A DNA stretch of 64,000 nt from JBBSBL01 sp046330255 (GTDB lineage Bacteria > Actinomycetota > Thermoleophilia > Solirubrobacterales > Solirubrobacteraceae), in NCBI GenBank assembly GCA_046330255.1, contig JAXLTC010000002.1, forward strand, positions 558,001 through 622,000, in the 5' to 3' direction. Below the pieces are notes generated by a model. That model did no database searches. It was not told the DNA's origin and saw nothing but the letters and a program-made list of their open reading frames with translations. Shown in pieces: positions 1 to 9,400 of this stretch. Each line of letters opens with the position of its first letter. Position 1 is the stretch's first letter. The position numbers were made by a program, and so were the translations under genes.

Positions 1-1
1 C

Positions 2-589
2 GCGTGGGGCCCGGCGCTGCTCGCGGCGGCGGTCCTCGGCGGGTGCGGCGGAGGCGGCTCGGACGCCCCGGGCGAGAAGGGCACGTTCACGGTGTCGGTG
101 CCGGTCGCGAGCTTCCCGGCGCGCCAGGACGTCTCCCACACCGCGGTGATGCGGATCGACGTGCGCAACGACGGAAGCAGCGTCATCGGCAACCTCGCCG
201 TGACGATTGAGGCCAAGGGCCAGGGCACCAGCGCGCCCGCCTTCCAGCGGGTCGATCTCCAGAAGGGGCTCGCCGAGCACTTCCACCCCGTCTGGATCAT
301 CGACCGCGACCCCGCGATCGGGCGCACCGCCTACTCGAACACCTGGGCGCTGGGCCGGGTGCCCGCGGGCGGCGTCAAGAGCTTCGTCTGGCGCGTGACG
401 CCGGTGATTCCCGGCCGCCACGTCGTCACCTACCGCGTCGCGCCCGGCCTCGGCAACCAGGGCGCCGCCCGGCTGGCCGGCGGCGGCCCCGCGCAGGGAT
501 CCTTCGCCGTCGACGTGAGCGGAGCGGCCCCCAAGCAGATCGTCAACCCCGAGACCGGCCGGGTCGAGCCGGCGCCGCCGGGCGGCTGA
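2..589 (+). CDS. secreted lipoprotein of unknown function, 5' truncated
   Basis: The reading frame is open from the window edge to a TGA at 587-589, so the true start lies upstream. The first visible residues are a hydrophobic stretch followed by a lipobox (Leu-Gly-Gly-Cys, Cys at about residue 15) and a Gly-rich linker. This indicates a lipidated, exported protein. The mature part (about 180 residues) is beta-rich and reads like an Ig/DUF11-type fold carrying the phrase 'VRNDG', then a Pro/Gly-rich tail. No catalytic motif is seen. It converges on glnK, with a hairpin between the two genes. Function is not recognised. Confidence 0.75.
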   Translation, partial: AWGPALLAAAVLGGCGGGGSDAPGEKGTFTVSVPVASFPARQDVSHTAVMRIDVRNDGSSVIGNLAVTIEAKGQGTSAPAFQRVDLQKGLAEHFHPVWIIDRDPAIGRTAYSNTWALGRVPAGGVKSFVWRVTPVIPGRHVVTYRVAPGLGNQGAARLAGGGPAQGSFAVDVSGAAPKQIVNPETGRVEPAPPGG

Positions 590-832
590 GCCCCGGGCGG
601 GCCGCGCTCCGCTCGGCCGCCCCGCCTGCCGGGAAGGCGGCGAACGGCCTCATCGAAGGGGGACGGGCGCGGGCTGGCGCTGGAGGGGAAACGTCGAACC
701 GACCCCCCTGCCGCTGGCGCGTGACCGCCAGGAGCGCCGGCGCTCCCCGCTTTCGCTGCCGCAGTGCGCCGAGGGCACACGCGCCCCGCGCGAGCCGCGC
801 CCTCTCCCGGCCGCCCGGCCCCGGACCGTGAA

Positions 833-877
833 CCGATCCCGGGTAATGGTCGTCCTGCGACCACCAGCCGGGATCGG
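833..877. terminator. nested stem-loop between convergent genes
   Basis: A perfect 10-bp inverted repeat (CCGATCCCGG at 833-842 and CCGGGATCGG at 868-877) encloses a second perfect 6-bp repeat (TGGTCG 847-852, CGACCA 858-863). It begins 11 bp beyond the glnK stop and lies downstream of the lipoprotein gene, so it could end transcription from both sides. There is no U-tract, so it may instead only protect mRNA 3' ends. Confidence 0.55.
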
Positions 878-887
878 ACGCCGACAC

Positions 888-1259
888 CTACACGGGCGCC
901 GATGCCGCGCCCGGGTGGGCCTGGAGCGTCACCTCGCCGGCCTCGCCGGTGCGGATCCGGTAGGCCTCGTCGACCGGCAGCACGAACACCTTCCCGTCCC
1001 CGATCGAGCCCGTGCGCGCGTGCTTGAGGATCGTGTCGACGATCGTCTGCACGTCGGAGTCGGAGACCACGCACTCGATCTTGATCTTGGGCCGCAGGTA
1101 GTTGGTCACCGTGGCCCCGCGGTAGGTCTCGGTGATGCCCTTCTGGCGCCCGGATCCCTTCACCTCCGTGATCGAGAGGGACGGGAAGCCGAGCTCGAGC
1201 AGGTCCGTGCGGATCGGCTCGAACGCCTCGTGGCGTATGTAGGCCACGACCATCTTCAT
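888..1259 (-). CDS. glnK: PII signal-transduction protein (GlnK/GlnB family)
   Basis: This 123-residue PII trimer subunit senses 2-oxoglutarate, ATP and ADP and would gate the ammonium channel encoded immediately upstream. The ATG overlaps the amtB stop by 4 bp (ATGA), the classic amtB-glnK arrangement. Family marks include 'TEVKGSGRQKG' leading into the T-loop, the B-loop 'TGSIGDGKVFV' and the C-loop 'RIRTGE'. Tyr46 is present, but residue 51, the Tyr that is uridylylated or adenylylated in well-studied PII proteins, is Val (T-loop 'YRGATVTNYLRPK'). Control by that modification is therefore unlikely. The tail is about 11 residues longer than in E. coli GlnB. Confidence 0.93.
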   Translation of the reverse strand: MKMVVAYIRHEAFEPIRTDLLELGFPSLSITEVKGSGRQKGITETYRGATVTNYLRPKIKIECVVSDSDVQTIVDTILKHARTGSIGDGKVFVLPVDEAYRIRTGEAGEVTLQAHPGAASAPV

Positions 1260-2713
1260 GCCGGCACCTCCTTCGGCGTCGGGGCGGTCGGGGTCGAGCC
1301 TACGGACTCGGCGGGGTAGTCGTCCGAGTAGCCGACCAGCTCGGGGGCGGGGATGAACTGCTCGGGGTAGCCGTACATCCCGTGCTCGGAGATGTCCAGG
1401 CCGCGGTCCTCCTCCTCCTGCGTGACGCGCAGGCCGTAGGTCCGCTTGATGACCCAGAACGTCCCGTAGGAGCACATGAACACGAACGTGAACACGGTCA
1501 CGACGCCCAGCGCCTGCGCGCCGAGCTGGTGGAAGGAGCCCGTGTAGACGAGCCCGCCCTCGCCGACGCCGTTGTACTTCGCCAGCACCGGGCTGGCGAA
1601 CAGCCCGCAGGCCAGGGTGCCCCACACGCCGCAGAGCCCGTGCGCGGTGAGCGCGCCGACCGGATCGTCGAGGTAGCGGTCGATCGCGTAGACCCCGAGC
1701 GGGACGATCACCCCGGCGACGAGGCCGATCACGACCGCGGCCCAGGGTACGACGTAGCCGGAGGGGGCGGTGATCGCCACCAACGCGCCGATCGCGCCGT
1801 TGCCGGCCATCCCGATGTCGATCTGCCGGGTCTTCCAGTACGCGGTCGCGATCGCGCCGATCACGCCCGCGGCGGCGGCGAGGTTCGTGACGACCACCAC
1901 CTGCGCGAAGCGCCCGTCCAGCGCGCCGAGGGTCGACCCGGGGTTGAAGCCGAACCACCCCAGCCACAGGATCAGGACGCCGAGGCCGAACAGCGGCATG
2001 CTGTGACCCGGGATCGCGCGCGGCTTTCCGTCGGCGGTGTACTTGCCGCGCCGCGCCCCCAGCAGGAGCAGCGCGGCGAGCCCGCCGGTCGCGCCGATCA
2101 GGTGGACGGCGGTCGAGCCGGCGAAGTCCTGCATGCCCAGGTTGGCCTGCAGCCAGCCGCCGCCGAAGACCCAGTGCGAGCCGATCGGATAGATCAGCGA
2201 CGCGAAGACGACGGCGTAGATCAGGTAGACGCCGAACTTGATCCGCTCGAGCGTCGTGCCCCAGACGATCGCCAGCGAGACCGCGCAGAAGACGAACTGG
2301 AAGAAGAACTTCGAGTCCACGGTGGCGTCGGAGAAGCCCATCGCCGGGAACGCCTTGGCCGGATCGCCGAAGTCCCGTAGGAAGAACCCGTCGTGGCCGA
2401 TGATCTCGCCCACGCCGAACGCGAACGCGAAGCCCACCGCCCAGTAGCAGACGGCCGCGATCGAGAAGTTCGCGAGGATCTTCGCGACCACGGTCCCGAC
2501 GTTCTTCCCGCGCGAGAACCCGATCTCGAGCAGCGCGAACCCGGCCTGCATGAACATGACCAGCACAGCGGCGACGATCACCCACATCGTGTTGATGCCC
2601 ACCGAGTCGGGCACGTTCCGCGCGCCGAACGTGTCCGCGAGCGCGGATCCGGGGAGCATCAGGGCGGCCGCGAACGCGAGCGCGGCGCCGCCGATGAGCT
2701 TGCGACGTTGCAC
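1256..2713 (-). CDS. amtB: ammonium transporter
   Basis: A 485-residue Amt/MEP/Rh channel for ammonium uptake across the cytoplasmic membrane. The N-terminus has a cleavable-looking signal peptide ending in 'GSALA', followed by about eleven hydrophobic segments. Family phrases include 'GFALLEIGFSRGKN', 'DFAGSTAVHLIGATGGLAAL' and 'HGLCGVWGTLA', the last carrying a pore His. The start is GTG at 2713, chosen because AGGAGG (2719-2724) sits 5 nt upstream. It forms an overlapping pair with glnK and is divergent from a type III glutamine synthetase. The locus is therefore dedicated to ammonium capture and assimilation. Confidence 0.95.
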   Translation of the reverse strand: MQRRKLIGGAALAFAAALMLPGSALADTFGARNVPDSVGINTMWVIVAAVLVMFMQAGFALLEIGFSRGKNVGTVVAKILANFSIAAVCYWAVGFAFAFGVGEIIGHDGFFLRDFGDPAKAFPAMGFSDATVDSKFFFQFVFCAVSLAIVWGTTLERIKFGVYLIYAVVFASLIYPIGSHWVFGGGWLQANLGMQDFAGSTAVHLIGATGGLAALLLLGARRGKYTADGKPRAIPGHSMPLFGLGVLILWLGWFGFNPGSTLGALDGRFAQVVVVTNLAAAAGVIGAIATAYWKTRQIDIGMAGNGAIGALVAITAPSGYVVPWAAVVIGLVAGVIVPLGVYAIDRYLDDPVGALTAHGLCGVWGTLACGLFASPVLAKYNGVGEGGLVYTGSFHQLGAQALGVVTVFTFVFMCSYGTFWVIKRTYGLRVTQEEEDRGLDISEHGMYGYPEQFIPAPELVGYSDDYPAESVGSTPTAPTPKEVPA

Positions 2714-2891
2714 GGCTACCTCCTGGTCGGAATGGCGCGGCCAGTCTGCGCCGGACCGGGCCGCCGGTCTTTGGCCGCCTGGCGAAAGATCGGCGCCCGC
2801 CGTTCGCCAATGCGTCCGGCGTCCCGCGTCGCGCGCGTGTAGCGTTCGGCGCCCGCCCGCGGTCCTGCCGCGCCCGCCCGGCGGCCGGGCA

Positions 2892-2940
2892 CTCCACCCC
2901 GTGGAGGAACCGGCGCCCGGCTTCTTTGTCCACAGGGACA
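2892..2940. promoter_or_regulatory. two inverted repeats upstream of glnN promoter
   Basis: CTCCAC-ccc-GTGGAG at 2892-2906 is a perfect 6-bp inverted repeat. TGTCC-acag-GGACA at 2927-2940 is a perfect 5-bp repeat. Both lie just upstream of the probable -10 hexamer (2964-2969), between divergent nitrogen genes. They are candidate sites for a nitrogen regulator, but no known GlnR-type box was identified. Confidence 0.35.
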
Positions 2941-2963
2941 GTGAGCGCCGGACGACCGGCGCC

Positions 2964-2969
2964 TAGGCT
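2964..2969 (+). promoter_or_regulatory. candidate -10 (TAGGCT) of glnN
   Basis: TAGGCT matches the TANNNT hexamer seen before many starts in this window. Here it is followed by a leader of about 30 nt with AGGAGG before the ATG at 3007. Confidence 0.4.
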
Positions 2970-3006
2970 TCCGCAGTCCGCCCGAACCAGGAGGAACCGC
3001 CCCGAG

Positions 3007-5157
3007 ATGCCCAGATCCCGCCAGCAGAACGTGATCGCAGCCCAGTGGACCCCGAACGGCGAGGCGCTCGGACCGGTCGACCTCACCGCGCCGGGCAGCG
3101 AGGTGTTCGGGATCAACGTCTTCAGCCCGGCCGTGCAGCGCCAGCGGCTGCCCAAGAGCGTGCACCGCCAGCTCCAGCGCACGCTCGAGCAGGGCGAGCC
3201 GCTCGACCCCTCGCTGGCGGACGCGGTCGCCGCCGCGCTCAAGGACTGGGCGCTCGAGAAGGGCGCGACCCACTTCACGCACTGGTTCCAGCCGCTCACC
3301 GGCCTCACGGCGGAGAAGCACGACTCGTTCTTCGCGCCGACCGGCGAGGGAACCGCGATCGCCGAGTTTGCCGGCAAGGAGCTGATCCAGGGAGAGCCCG
3401 ACGCCTCCTCGTTCCCCACGGGCGGGATCCGGGCCACCTTCGAGGCGCGCGGCTACACCGCATGGGACCCGACGAGCCCCGCGTTCATCCTGGAGAACCC
3501 CAACGGCGCCCTGCTCTGCATCCCCACGGCGTTCGCGTCTTGGACCGGCGAGGCGCTGGACGCCAAGATTCCGCTGCTGCGCTCGATGGACGCGCTGTCG
3601 ACGGCCGCGGTGGGAGCGCTGCGGCGGTTGGGCGACGAGAGCGCCCAGCGCGTCTTCACGACGGTCGGGCCCGAGCAGGAGTACTTCCTGATCGACGAGC
3701 AGTACTACTTCGAGCGGCCGGACCTGATGATCACCGGGCGCACGCTCTTCGGCGCCAAGCCGCCGAAGGGCCACGAGCTCGACGACCACTACTTCGGCTC
3801 GATCCCGGAGCGCGTGCTCGCCTGCATGCTCGACACCGAGCGCGAGCTGGCCAAGCTCGGCGTGCCGATCAAGACGCGCCACAACGAGGTCGCGCCCGCG
3901 CAGTACGAGGTCGCGCCGATCTTCGAGAACTCGAACGTCGGCTCCGACCACCAGCAGCTCTGCATGCAGGTGATGCAGAACGTCGCGCGGCGCTACGGCC
4001 TCGTCTGCCTGCTGCACGAGAAGCCTTTCGCGGGCGTCAACGGCTCGGGCAAGCACAACAACTGGTCGATGGGCACCGACACGGGCGTCAACCTGCTGGA
4101 GCCGGGCGACACCCCGCACGACAACCTCTCGTTCCTGTTCTTCTGCACGGCGGTGATCCAGGCCGTCAACCGGCACCAGGGGCTGCTGCGCGCGTCGGTC
4201 GCCTCGGTCGGCCAGGATCACCGGCTCGGCGCGAACGAGGCGCCGCCGGCGATCATCTCGATCTTCCTCGGCGCCGAGCTCGCGCGCGTGTACGGGGCGA
4301 TCGGCAAGGGCAAGGCCGCGGGCAGCTCGTCGGGCTCGTTCCTCGGGCTCGGCACGCCGGTGCTGCCGCCGTTGCCGATGCACGGCGGGGACCGCAACCG
4401 GACCTCGCCGTTCGCGTTCACCGGCAACAAGTTCGAGTTCCGGGCCGTGGGCTCCAGCGCCTCGCTGGCGTTCCCGAACACGGTGCTGAACACGATCGTC
4501 GCCGAGGCGATCGACGACCTCTCGCGCAAGCTGTCCAAGGCGCTCAAGGGACGCCGCAAGCTGGCGGATGCCCTGATCCCGATCATCCGCGACAGCTGGA
4601 AGGCCAACTCGCAGATCGTCTTCGACGGCGACAACTACGCCGAGGAATGGCACGCCGAGGCGGAGAAGCGCGGGCTGCTCAACCTGCGCACCACGCCGGA
4701 CGCCCTGCCGTGGATCACCAAGCCGGACACCGTCAAGGTCTTCGCCCGCTACAAGGTGCTCTCCAAGCGGGAGCTCGAGTCGCGCCTGGAGGTGTTCGCC
4801 GAGCAGTACGTCTCGAGGCTCAACATCGAGGGCGAGACGGCCGAGTCGATCGCGCGCACGATGCTGCTGCCCGCGGCGGTGCGCCACCTCGGCGAGTTGC
4901 GCGCGGCCGAGGTGCCCAAGCTCGCCGAGGAGACCGAGGCGCTCGTCGGGCGGTTGAGCAAGGAGATCGACCGGCTGGGGAAGGCCAACGAGGCCCATCC
5001 CGACTCCGGTGGGATCCTCAAGCACGCCCGCTACATGCGCGACAAGGTGATCCCCGCGATGGAGGGCGTGCGCGACGTCGCCGACAAGCTCGAGAAGGTC
5101 GTCGCCGACGACCTCTGGCCGCTGCCGAAGTACTCCGAGATCCTGTTCATCAAGTAG
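3007..5157 (+). CDS. glnN: type III glutamine synthetase
   Basis: A 716-residue glutamine synthetase of the GSIII class (usual length about 700-730), condensing ammonia and glutamate with ATP. GSIII-specific phrases include 'FTHWFQPLTG', 'TGGIRATFEARGYTAWD', 'DDHYFG', 'RHNEVAPAQYE', 'NGSGKHNNWS' and 'EFRAVGSS'. The start is ATG 3007 because AGGAGG at about 2989-2994 precedes it; the frame is open further upstream but lacks signals. It is divergent from amtB-glnK. GSIII enzymes are dodecamers distinct from GlnA (GSI). No GSI is in the window, so whether this is the main synthetase cannot be judged. Confidence 0.95.
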   Translation: MPRSRQQNVIAAQWTPNGEALGPVDLTAPGSEVFGINVFSPAVQRQRLPKSVHRQLQRTLEQGEPLDPSLADAVAAALKDWALEKGATHFTHWFQPLTGLTAEKHDSFFAPTGEGTAIAEFAGKELIQGEPDASSFPTGGIRATFEARGYTAWDPTSPAFILENPNGALLCIPTAFASWTGEALDAKIPLLRSMDALSTAAVGALRRLGDESAQRVFTTVGPEQEYFLIDEQYYFERPDLMITGRTLFGAKPPKGHELDDHYFGSIPERVLACMLDTERELAKLGVPIKTRHNEVAPAQYEVAPIFENSNVGSDHQQLCMQVMQNVARRYGLVCLLHEKPFAGVNGSGKHNNWSMGTDTGVNLLEPGDTPHDNLSFLFFCTAVIQAVNRHQGLLRASVASVGQDHRLGANEAPPAIISIFLGAELARVYGAIGKGKAAGSSSGSFLGLGTPVLPPLPMHGGDRNRTSPFAFTGNKFEFRAVGSSASLAFPNTVLNTIVAEAIDDLSRKLSKALKGRRKLADALIPIIRDSWKANSQIVFDGDNYAEEWHAEAEKRGLLNLRTTPDALPWITKPDTVKVFARYKVLSKRELESRLEVFAEQYVSRLNIEGETAESIARTMLLPAAVRHLGELRAAEVPKLAEETEALVGRLSKEIDRLGKANEAHPDSGGILKHARYMRDKVIPAMEGVRDVADKLEKVVADDLWPLPKYSEILFIK

Positions 5158-5286
5158 GCGGGCTCAGCGTCAGGCCGGAGGGCTCAGCCTCTGGTCGAGG
5201 TTGGGGCTTTGATGGAACGGCAGCAGGGAAGGGGGCGCTTCCGTAACGGCCGGGGTCGGCGCCGGGCCGGTTCGCGTGATCCGTGA

Positions 5287-5327
5287 GAGTGCGATTTCCT
5301 GCGTATATCGGGGTCGATCGCGCACTC
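5287..5327. repeat. intergenic hairpin element A
   Basis: GAGTGCG (5287-5293) and CGCACTC (5321-5327) form a perfect 7-bp stem around a loop containing GCGTATATC and GGTCGATCG. It lies between the convergent glnN and HNH genes. Closely related elements occur at 43265-43307 and, on the other strand, near 37383-37408. Confidence 0.5.
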
Positions 5328-5408
5328 GCGTGAGCCGTGCGCCTTCGGTGCCGATTGCGCCGCAATGGCGGGGCTCTTCCTTGCCGCGATTCCCGCGTCG
5401 TTGCGAGC

Positions 5409-6332
5409 TCAGCGCGCGCGGAAGACCTCGTCGGCGTGCCACTCGAGCACGTCGCGGGACGGCAGCGCGTCGGCTCGCGGCGGGCGCTGGATCTCTGTGC
5501 CGTCGAGGTCGTAGTAGACCCGGCCGTTTGCGTAGTCCTCGCGCAGGCGAGGGCTGACCGCGAAGGTCAGGTCGGGGCGGACGGTGACGAAGCCCAGGTC
5601 GAAGAGGCGATGCAGGTCGCGGCGCAGGGGCAGTCCGTTGGACAGCTCGTGGCGGCCGCCCTGCGACCACGGGCGGATGTGCGCGGCCTCGACCACGGGC
5701 AGCGAGTGCTCGGTGGTGACGGCGCACTGGCCGCCGTACGCCTCCAGGACGGCCAGCCGGAAGCTCCCCTGGCCCAGCCGCGGGACGATCACCTGCGGCG
5801 CGCCGGTCCTGCGCTCGAGCTCCGGGCGATCCGCCCAGGCCCGCGCCGCGCTCGCGCGCGCCAGGCACTCCTCCCAGATCCGCCGGCCCTCGCCGGCATC
5901 GAGGTCGTAGCCCTTCCCCGAGACGGCCTGACGAGGCCAGCCCGCCGGAACGGCCACCCACTCGTCCGGAGCGAAGAACACCGGGGCCGAGACCACGATG
6001 CAGGTGATCACGCGGTCCCAGCGATAGGCGCCTCGCAGGTCGCGCGACAGCCGGGCGAGCCGGTCACGCAGGGCGGACTCGTCCGGGACGCCGTTCGCCT
6101 GCTCGAACACGTCCCACGCGCGCCAGATCGGCAGCTTCTCGGCGCGCAGGAAGAGCCCGAAGCCGCCGATCGCGTCGTGCGGCGCCTTGAGCTTGAAGAA
6201 GAAGGGCCCGCCGGGCGGGATCGCGCTGAACGTCGCGTCGCTCGGCCGCCAGAAGTTGACCTCGTCGAAGCCGCCGCGGTCGCGCAGGAACCGGTACCAG
6301 CCGAAGTCGGTGACGGCCACGTAGCCACGCAC
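5409..6332 (-). CDS. HNH endonuclease, restriction-endonuclease-like
   Basis: A 307-residue protein with a C-terminal HNH nuclease domain of the HNH_2 type. The key residues are Cys203, His218 (in 'EAAHIRPWSQGG'), Asn232 (in 'LSNGL') and His241 (in 'RDLHRLFD'). The N-terminal half (residues 5-75, with 'NFWRPS', 'PFFFKLK' and 'IGGFG') resembles PUA/EVE-type modified-base or nucleic-acid readers. The layout thus suggests a modification-dependent nuclease. The start is GTG 6332. No methyltransferase or helicase is adjacent, so it is an orphan; it could instead be housekeeping. The PUA-like assignment is from motif resemblance only. Confidence 0.8.
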   Translation of the reverse strand: MRGYVAVTDFGWYRFLRDRGGFDEVNFWRPSDATFSAIPPGGPFFFKLKAPHDAIGGFGLFLRAEKLPIWRAWDVFEQANGVPDESALRDRLARLSRDLRGAYRWDRVITCIVVSAPVFFAPDEWVAVPAGWPRQAVSGKGYDLDAGEGRRIWEECLARASAARAWADRPELERRTGAPQVIVPRLGQGSFRLAVLEAYGGQCAVTTEHSLPVVEAAHIRPWSQGGRHELSNGLPLRRDLHRLFDLGFVTVRPDLTFAVSPRLREDYANGRVYYDLDGTEIQRPPRADALPSRDVLEWHADEVFRAR

Positions 6333-6366
6333 GGCCGGGCATCTTCACCCGCGCAGACCGCCTCCG

Positions 6367-6394
6367 CAACCTTGCCACGCGCATGTCAAGGTTG
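6367..6394. promoter_or_regulatory. inverted repeat upstream of metH
   Basis: CAACCTTG (6367-6374) and CAAGGTTG (6387-6394) are perfect 8-bp arms around a 12-nt spacer, centred about 40 bp before the metH ATG. This is a candidate operator. No room exists here for a full cobalamin or SAM riboswitch (only 87 bp between genes). Confidence 0.4.
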
Positions 6395-6407
6395 GCCTTC
6401 TCGTTGC

Positions 6408-6413
6408 TAGGCT
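6408..6413 (+). promoter_or_regulatory. TAGGCT -10 box, leaderless metH
   Basis: TAGGCT lies exactly 6 nt before the metH ATG and no Shine-Dalgarno is present, so transcription probably begins at or next to the start codon. Confidence 0.5.
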
Positions 6414-6419
6414 GGCCCG

Positions 6420-9400
6420 ATGCGCGACTACCTGGCCACGGTCCGCGAGCGCGTCGTCGTGTTCGACGGCGGAATGGGCGCGACGCTCGAGCAGTTCGAC
6501 CTCACGAGCGAGGACTACGGCGGTTTGGCGGGCAAGTGCCACGAGGCGCTGGTTCTCAACCGCCCCGACGTGATCGAGGGCGTCCACGCCTCGATGCTCG
6601 AGGCCGGCGCGGAGGTCGTGGAGACCGACACCTTCCAGGCCTCGCGCCTGAAGCTGGAGGAATGGGGCCTGGGCGAGCACACGCTCGAGATCAACACGAA
6701 GGCCGCGCAGATCGCGCGCACGGCCGCGGGCGAGGAGCGCTTCGTCGCCGGGTCGATCGGGCCGACGGGCTTCCTCCCCGCCTCCGACGACCCGACGCTC
6801 GGGAACATCCCGTTCGCCAAGCTCGTCGAGGTGTTCGCCGAGCAGGCGCGCGGCCTCCTCGACGGCGGCGCCGACCTGCTGATCGTCGAGACCGCGCAGG
6901 ACATCCTCGAGGTCAAGGCCGCGATCTTCGGCGCGCGCGAGGCGTTCGCCGCCACCGGGCGGACGCTCCCGATCCAGGCGTCGGTCTCGCTGCTGCCCAA
7001 CGGCGGCAAGATGCTGCTCGGCACCGACATCGCCTCCGTGCTCACGACGCTCACGGCGCTCGACGTGGACGTGATCGGGCTCAACTGCTCGACCGGCCCC
7101 GAGGACATGCGAGACGCGATCCGCTTCCTCGGCGAGACCTCCCCCCTGCCGGTCCACTGCATCCCGAACGCCGGGCTCCCGCTCCAGGGGCCCGACGGCG
7201 AGACGATCTTCCCCGAGGAGCCGGAGCCGCTGGCCGCCGTGCTGGGCGAGTTCGTCGAGCGCTACGGGGTCTCGATCGTCGGCGGCTGCTGCGGCACCAC
7301 CCCGGCGCACATCGCCGCGATCGCCGAGCGCTGCGGCGGGCGCGCGCCGGACGCGCGGCCCGAGCCGGGAGCGCCGTTCGTCTCCTCGATGATCGCGGCC
7401 ACGCCGCTGGCCCAGGACCCGGCGCCGACGCTCGTCGGCGAGCGGGTCAACTCGCAGGGCTCGCGCAAGGCCAAGGAACTGCTGCTCTCCGACGACTACG
7501 ACGGGCTCGTCCAGGTCGCCGAGGACCAGGTCAACGGCGGCGCTCACGTGCTCGACGTGTGCGTGGCGCTGACCGAGCGCCAGGACGAGAACGTCCAGAT
7601 GCGCGAGGTCGTCAAGCGGATCTCGCTGAGCCAGCCGGCGCCGATCCAGGTCGACTCGACCGAGCCGGAGGTCATCAAGGCGGCGCTCGAGGCGATCCCG
7701 GGCCGCGCGATCGTCAACTCGGTCAACCTGGAGGCGGGGCGCGACAAGATGGACGTCGTCGCCCCGCTCGCGAAGGCGCACGGCGCTGCGCTGATCGCGC
7801 TCACGATCGACGAGGTCGGGATGGCGAAGACCGCCGAGCGCAAGCTCGAGATCGCCACCCGCATCCGCGACATCGCCTGTGGGGAGCACGGCCTGGACCC
7901 CGAGTTGCTGATCTTCGACGCGCTGACGTTCACGCTCACCACGGGCGACGAGGAGTGGCGCCCCTCGGCCGTGGCGACGATCGAGGGCATCCGCGCGATC
8001 AAGGCCGGCCTGCCCGGCGTGAAGACCTCGCTCGGCGTCTCGAACGTCTCGTTCGGCGTCTCGCCGGGCGCCCGCGCCGTCCTCAACTCCGTCTTCCTGC
8101 ACCACTGCGTGGAGGCGGGCCTGGACCTCGCGATGGTCAACCCGAACCACATCACGCCGTACGGGGAGATCACGGAGGCCGAGCGCGAGCTCGCCGACGA
8201 CCTGGTGTTCGACCGCCGCGAGGACGCGCTCGAGCGCTTCATCGCCCACTTCGAGAGCAAGGGCGAGGAGGAGGCCGCGGAGGAGGCCGACCCGACCGAG
8301 GGCATGGAGCCCGAGGAGTCCCTGCACTGGCACATCCTGCGGCGGCGCAAGGAGGGCGTCGAGGACTGGATCGACCGCTCCGTGGAGAAGATCGGCGCGG
8401 TGCCGACGCTCAACGACGTGCTGCTGCCGGCGATGAAGGAGGTCGGCGACAAGTTCGGCGCCGGCGAGCTGATCCTGCCCTTCGTGCTGCAGTCGGCCGA
8501 GGTGATGAAGCGCGCCGTCGCGCGGCTCGAGAACTACCTCGACCGCATCGAGGGCTACACCAAGGGGACGGTCGTGCTGGCGACCGTGTTCGGCGACGTG
8601 CACGACATCGGCAAGTCGCTGGTCAACACGATCCTCACCAACAACGGCTACACGGTCGTGGACCTCGGCAAGCAGGTCCCCGTGCAGACCGTGATCGACG
8701 CCGCGCGCGAGCACGACGCGACCGCGATCGGGCTCTCGGCCCTGCTGGTATCGACCTCCAAGCAGATGCCCGCCTGCGTGCAGGAGCTGCACTCCCAGGG
8801 GCTTGAGTTCCCCGTGCTGATCGGCGGCGCCGCGATCAACCGCGACTTCGGCCGGCGCATCCTCTACCCGCACGGCAAGGAGTCCGACGAGATCTACGGG
8901 CCCGGCGTCTACTACTGCAAGGACGCGTTCGCCGGGCTGGCCGTGATGGACCAACTGGTGGACGAAGACGCGCGCGCCGGGCTGGTCGCGAAGTTCCGCG
9001 ACGAGGCCCAGGCGCTGCGCGAGAAGCCCGAGGTCGCCGACGACGCCCCGCCGGTCACCGACGACACCGTGCGCTCGGCGGTGCGCACCGACGCGCCGAT
9101 CCCGGCGCCGCCGTACTGGGGCGTGCGCGAGCTCGAGCCCGACCTCGCCGAGGTCTTCCCGTACCTGGACCGCCACGTGCTGTTCAAGCTCCATTGGGGC
9201 GGGCGGGGCCGCAAGGGCGAGGAGTGGCGCGAGCTCGTCGAGCAGGAGTTCCAGCCGCGCCTGGAGCGCATGTGGGCCGAGCAGGACTACCTCGACCCCA
9301 AGGCGCTGCTCGGCTACTTCCCCGTCGCGGCGGATGGCAACGAGGTCGTGGTGTTCGACCCGGAGGACCCGGAGCGCGAGCTCGAGCGCCTGGTCTTCCC

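Noticed and set aside
888..3437. Very long minus-strand open frame across amtB and glnN
   Set aside because: Only its last 123 codons (PII) look like a protein; the rest is Arg/Ala/Pro-rich shadow coding opposite or out of frame with amtB and glnN.
3045..5246. 733-codon plus frame overlapping glnN
   Set aside because: Arg/Ala-rich out-of-frame translation of glnN with no motifs.
5409..6332. Complete restriction-modification system
   Set aside because: Only the HNH gene is present; both neighbours are metabolic genes.
6333..6419. Cobalamin or SAM riboswitch before metH
   Set aside because: The gap is only 87 bp, and the -10 box lies 6 nt before the ATG, leaving no leader.
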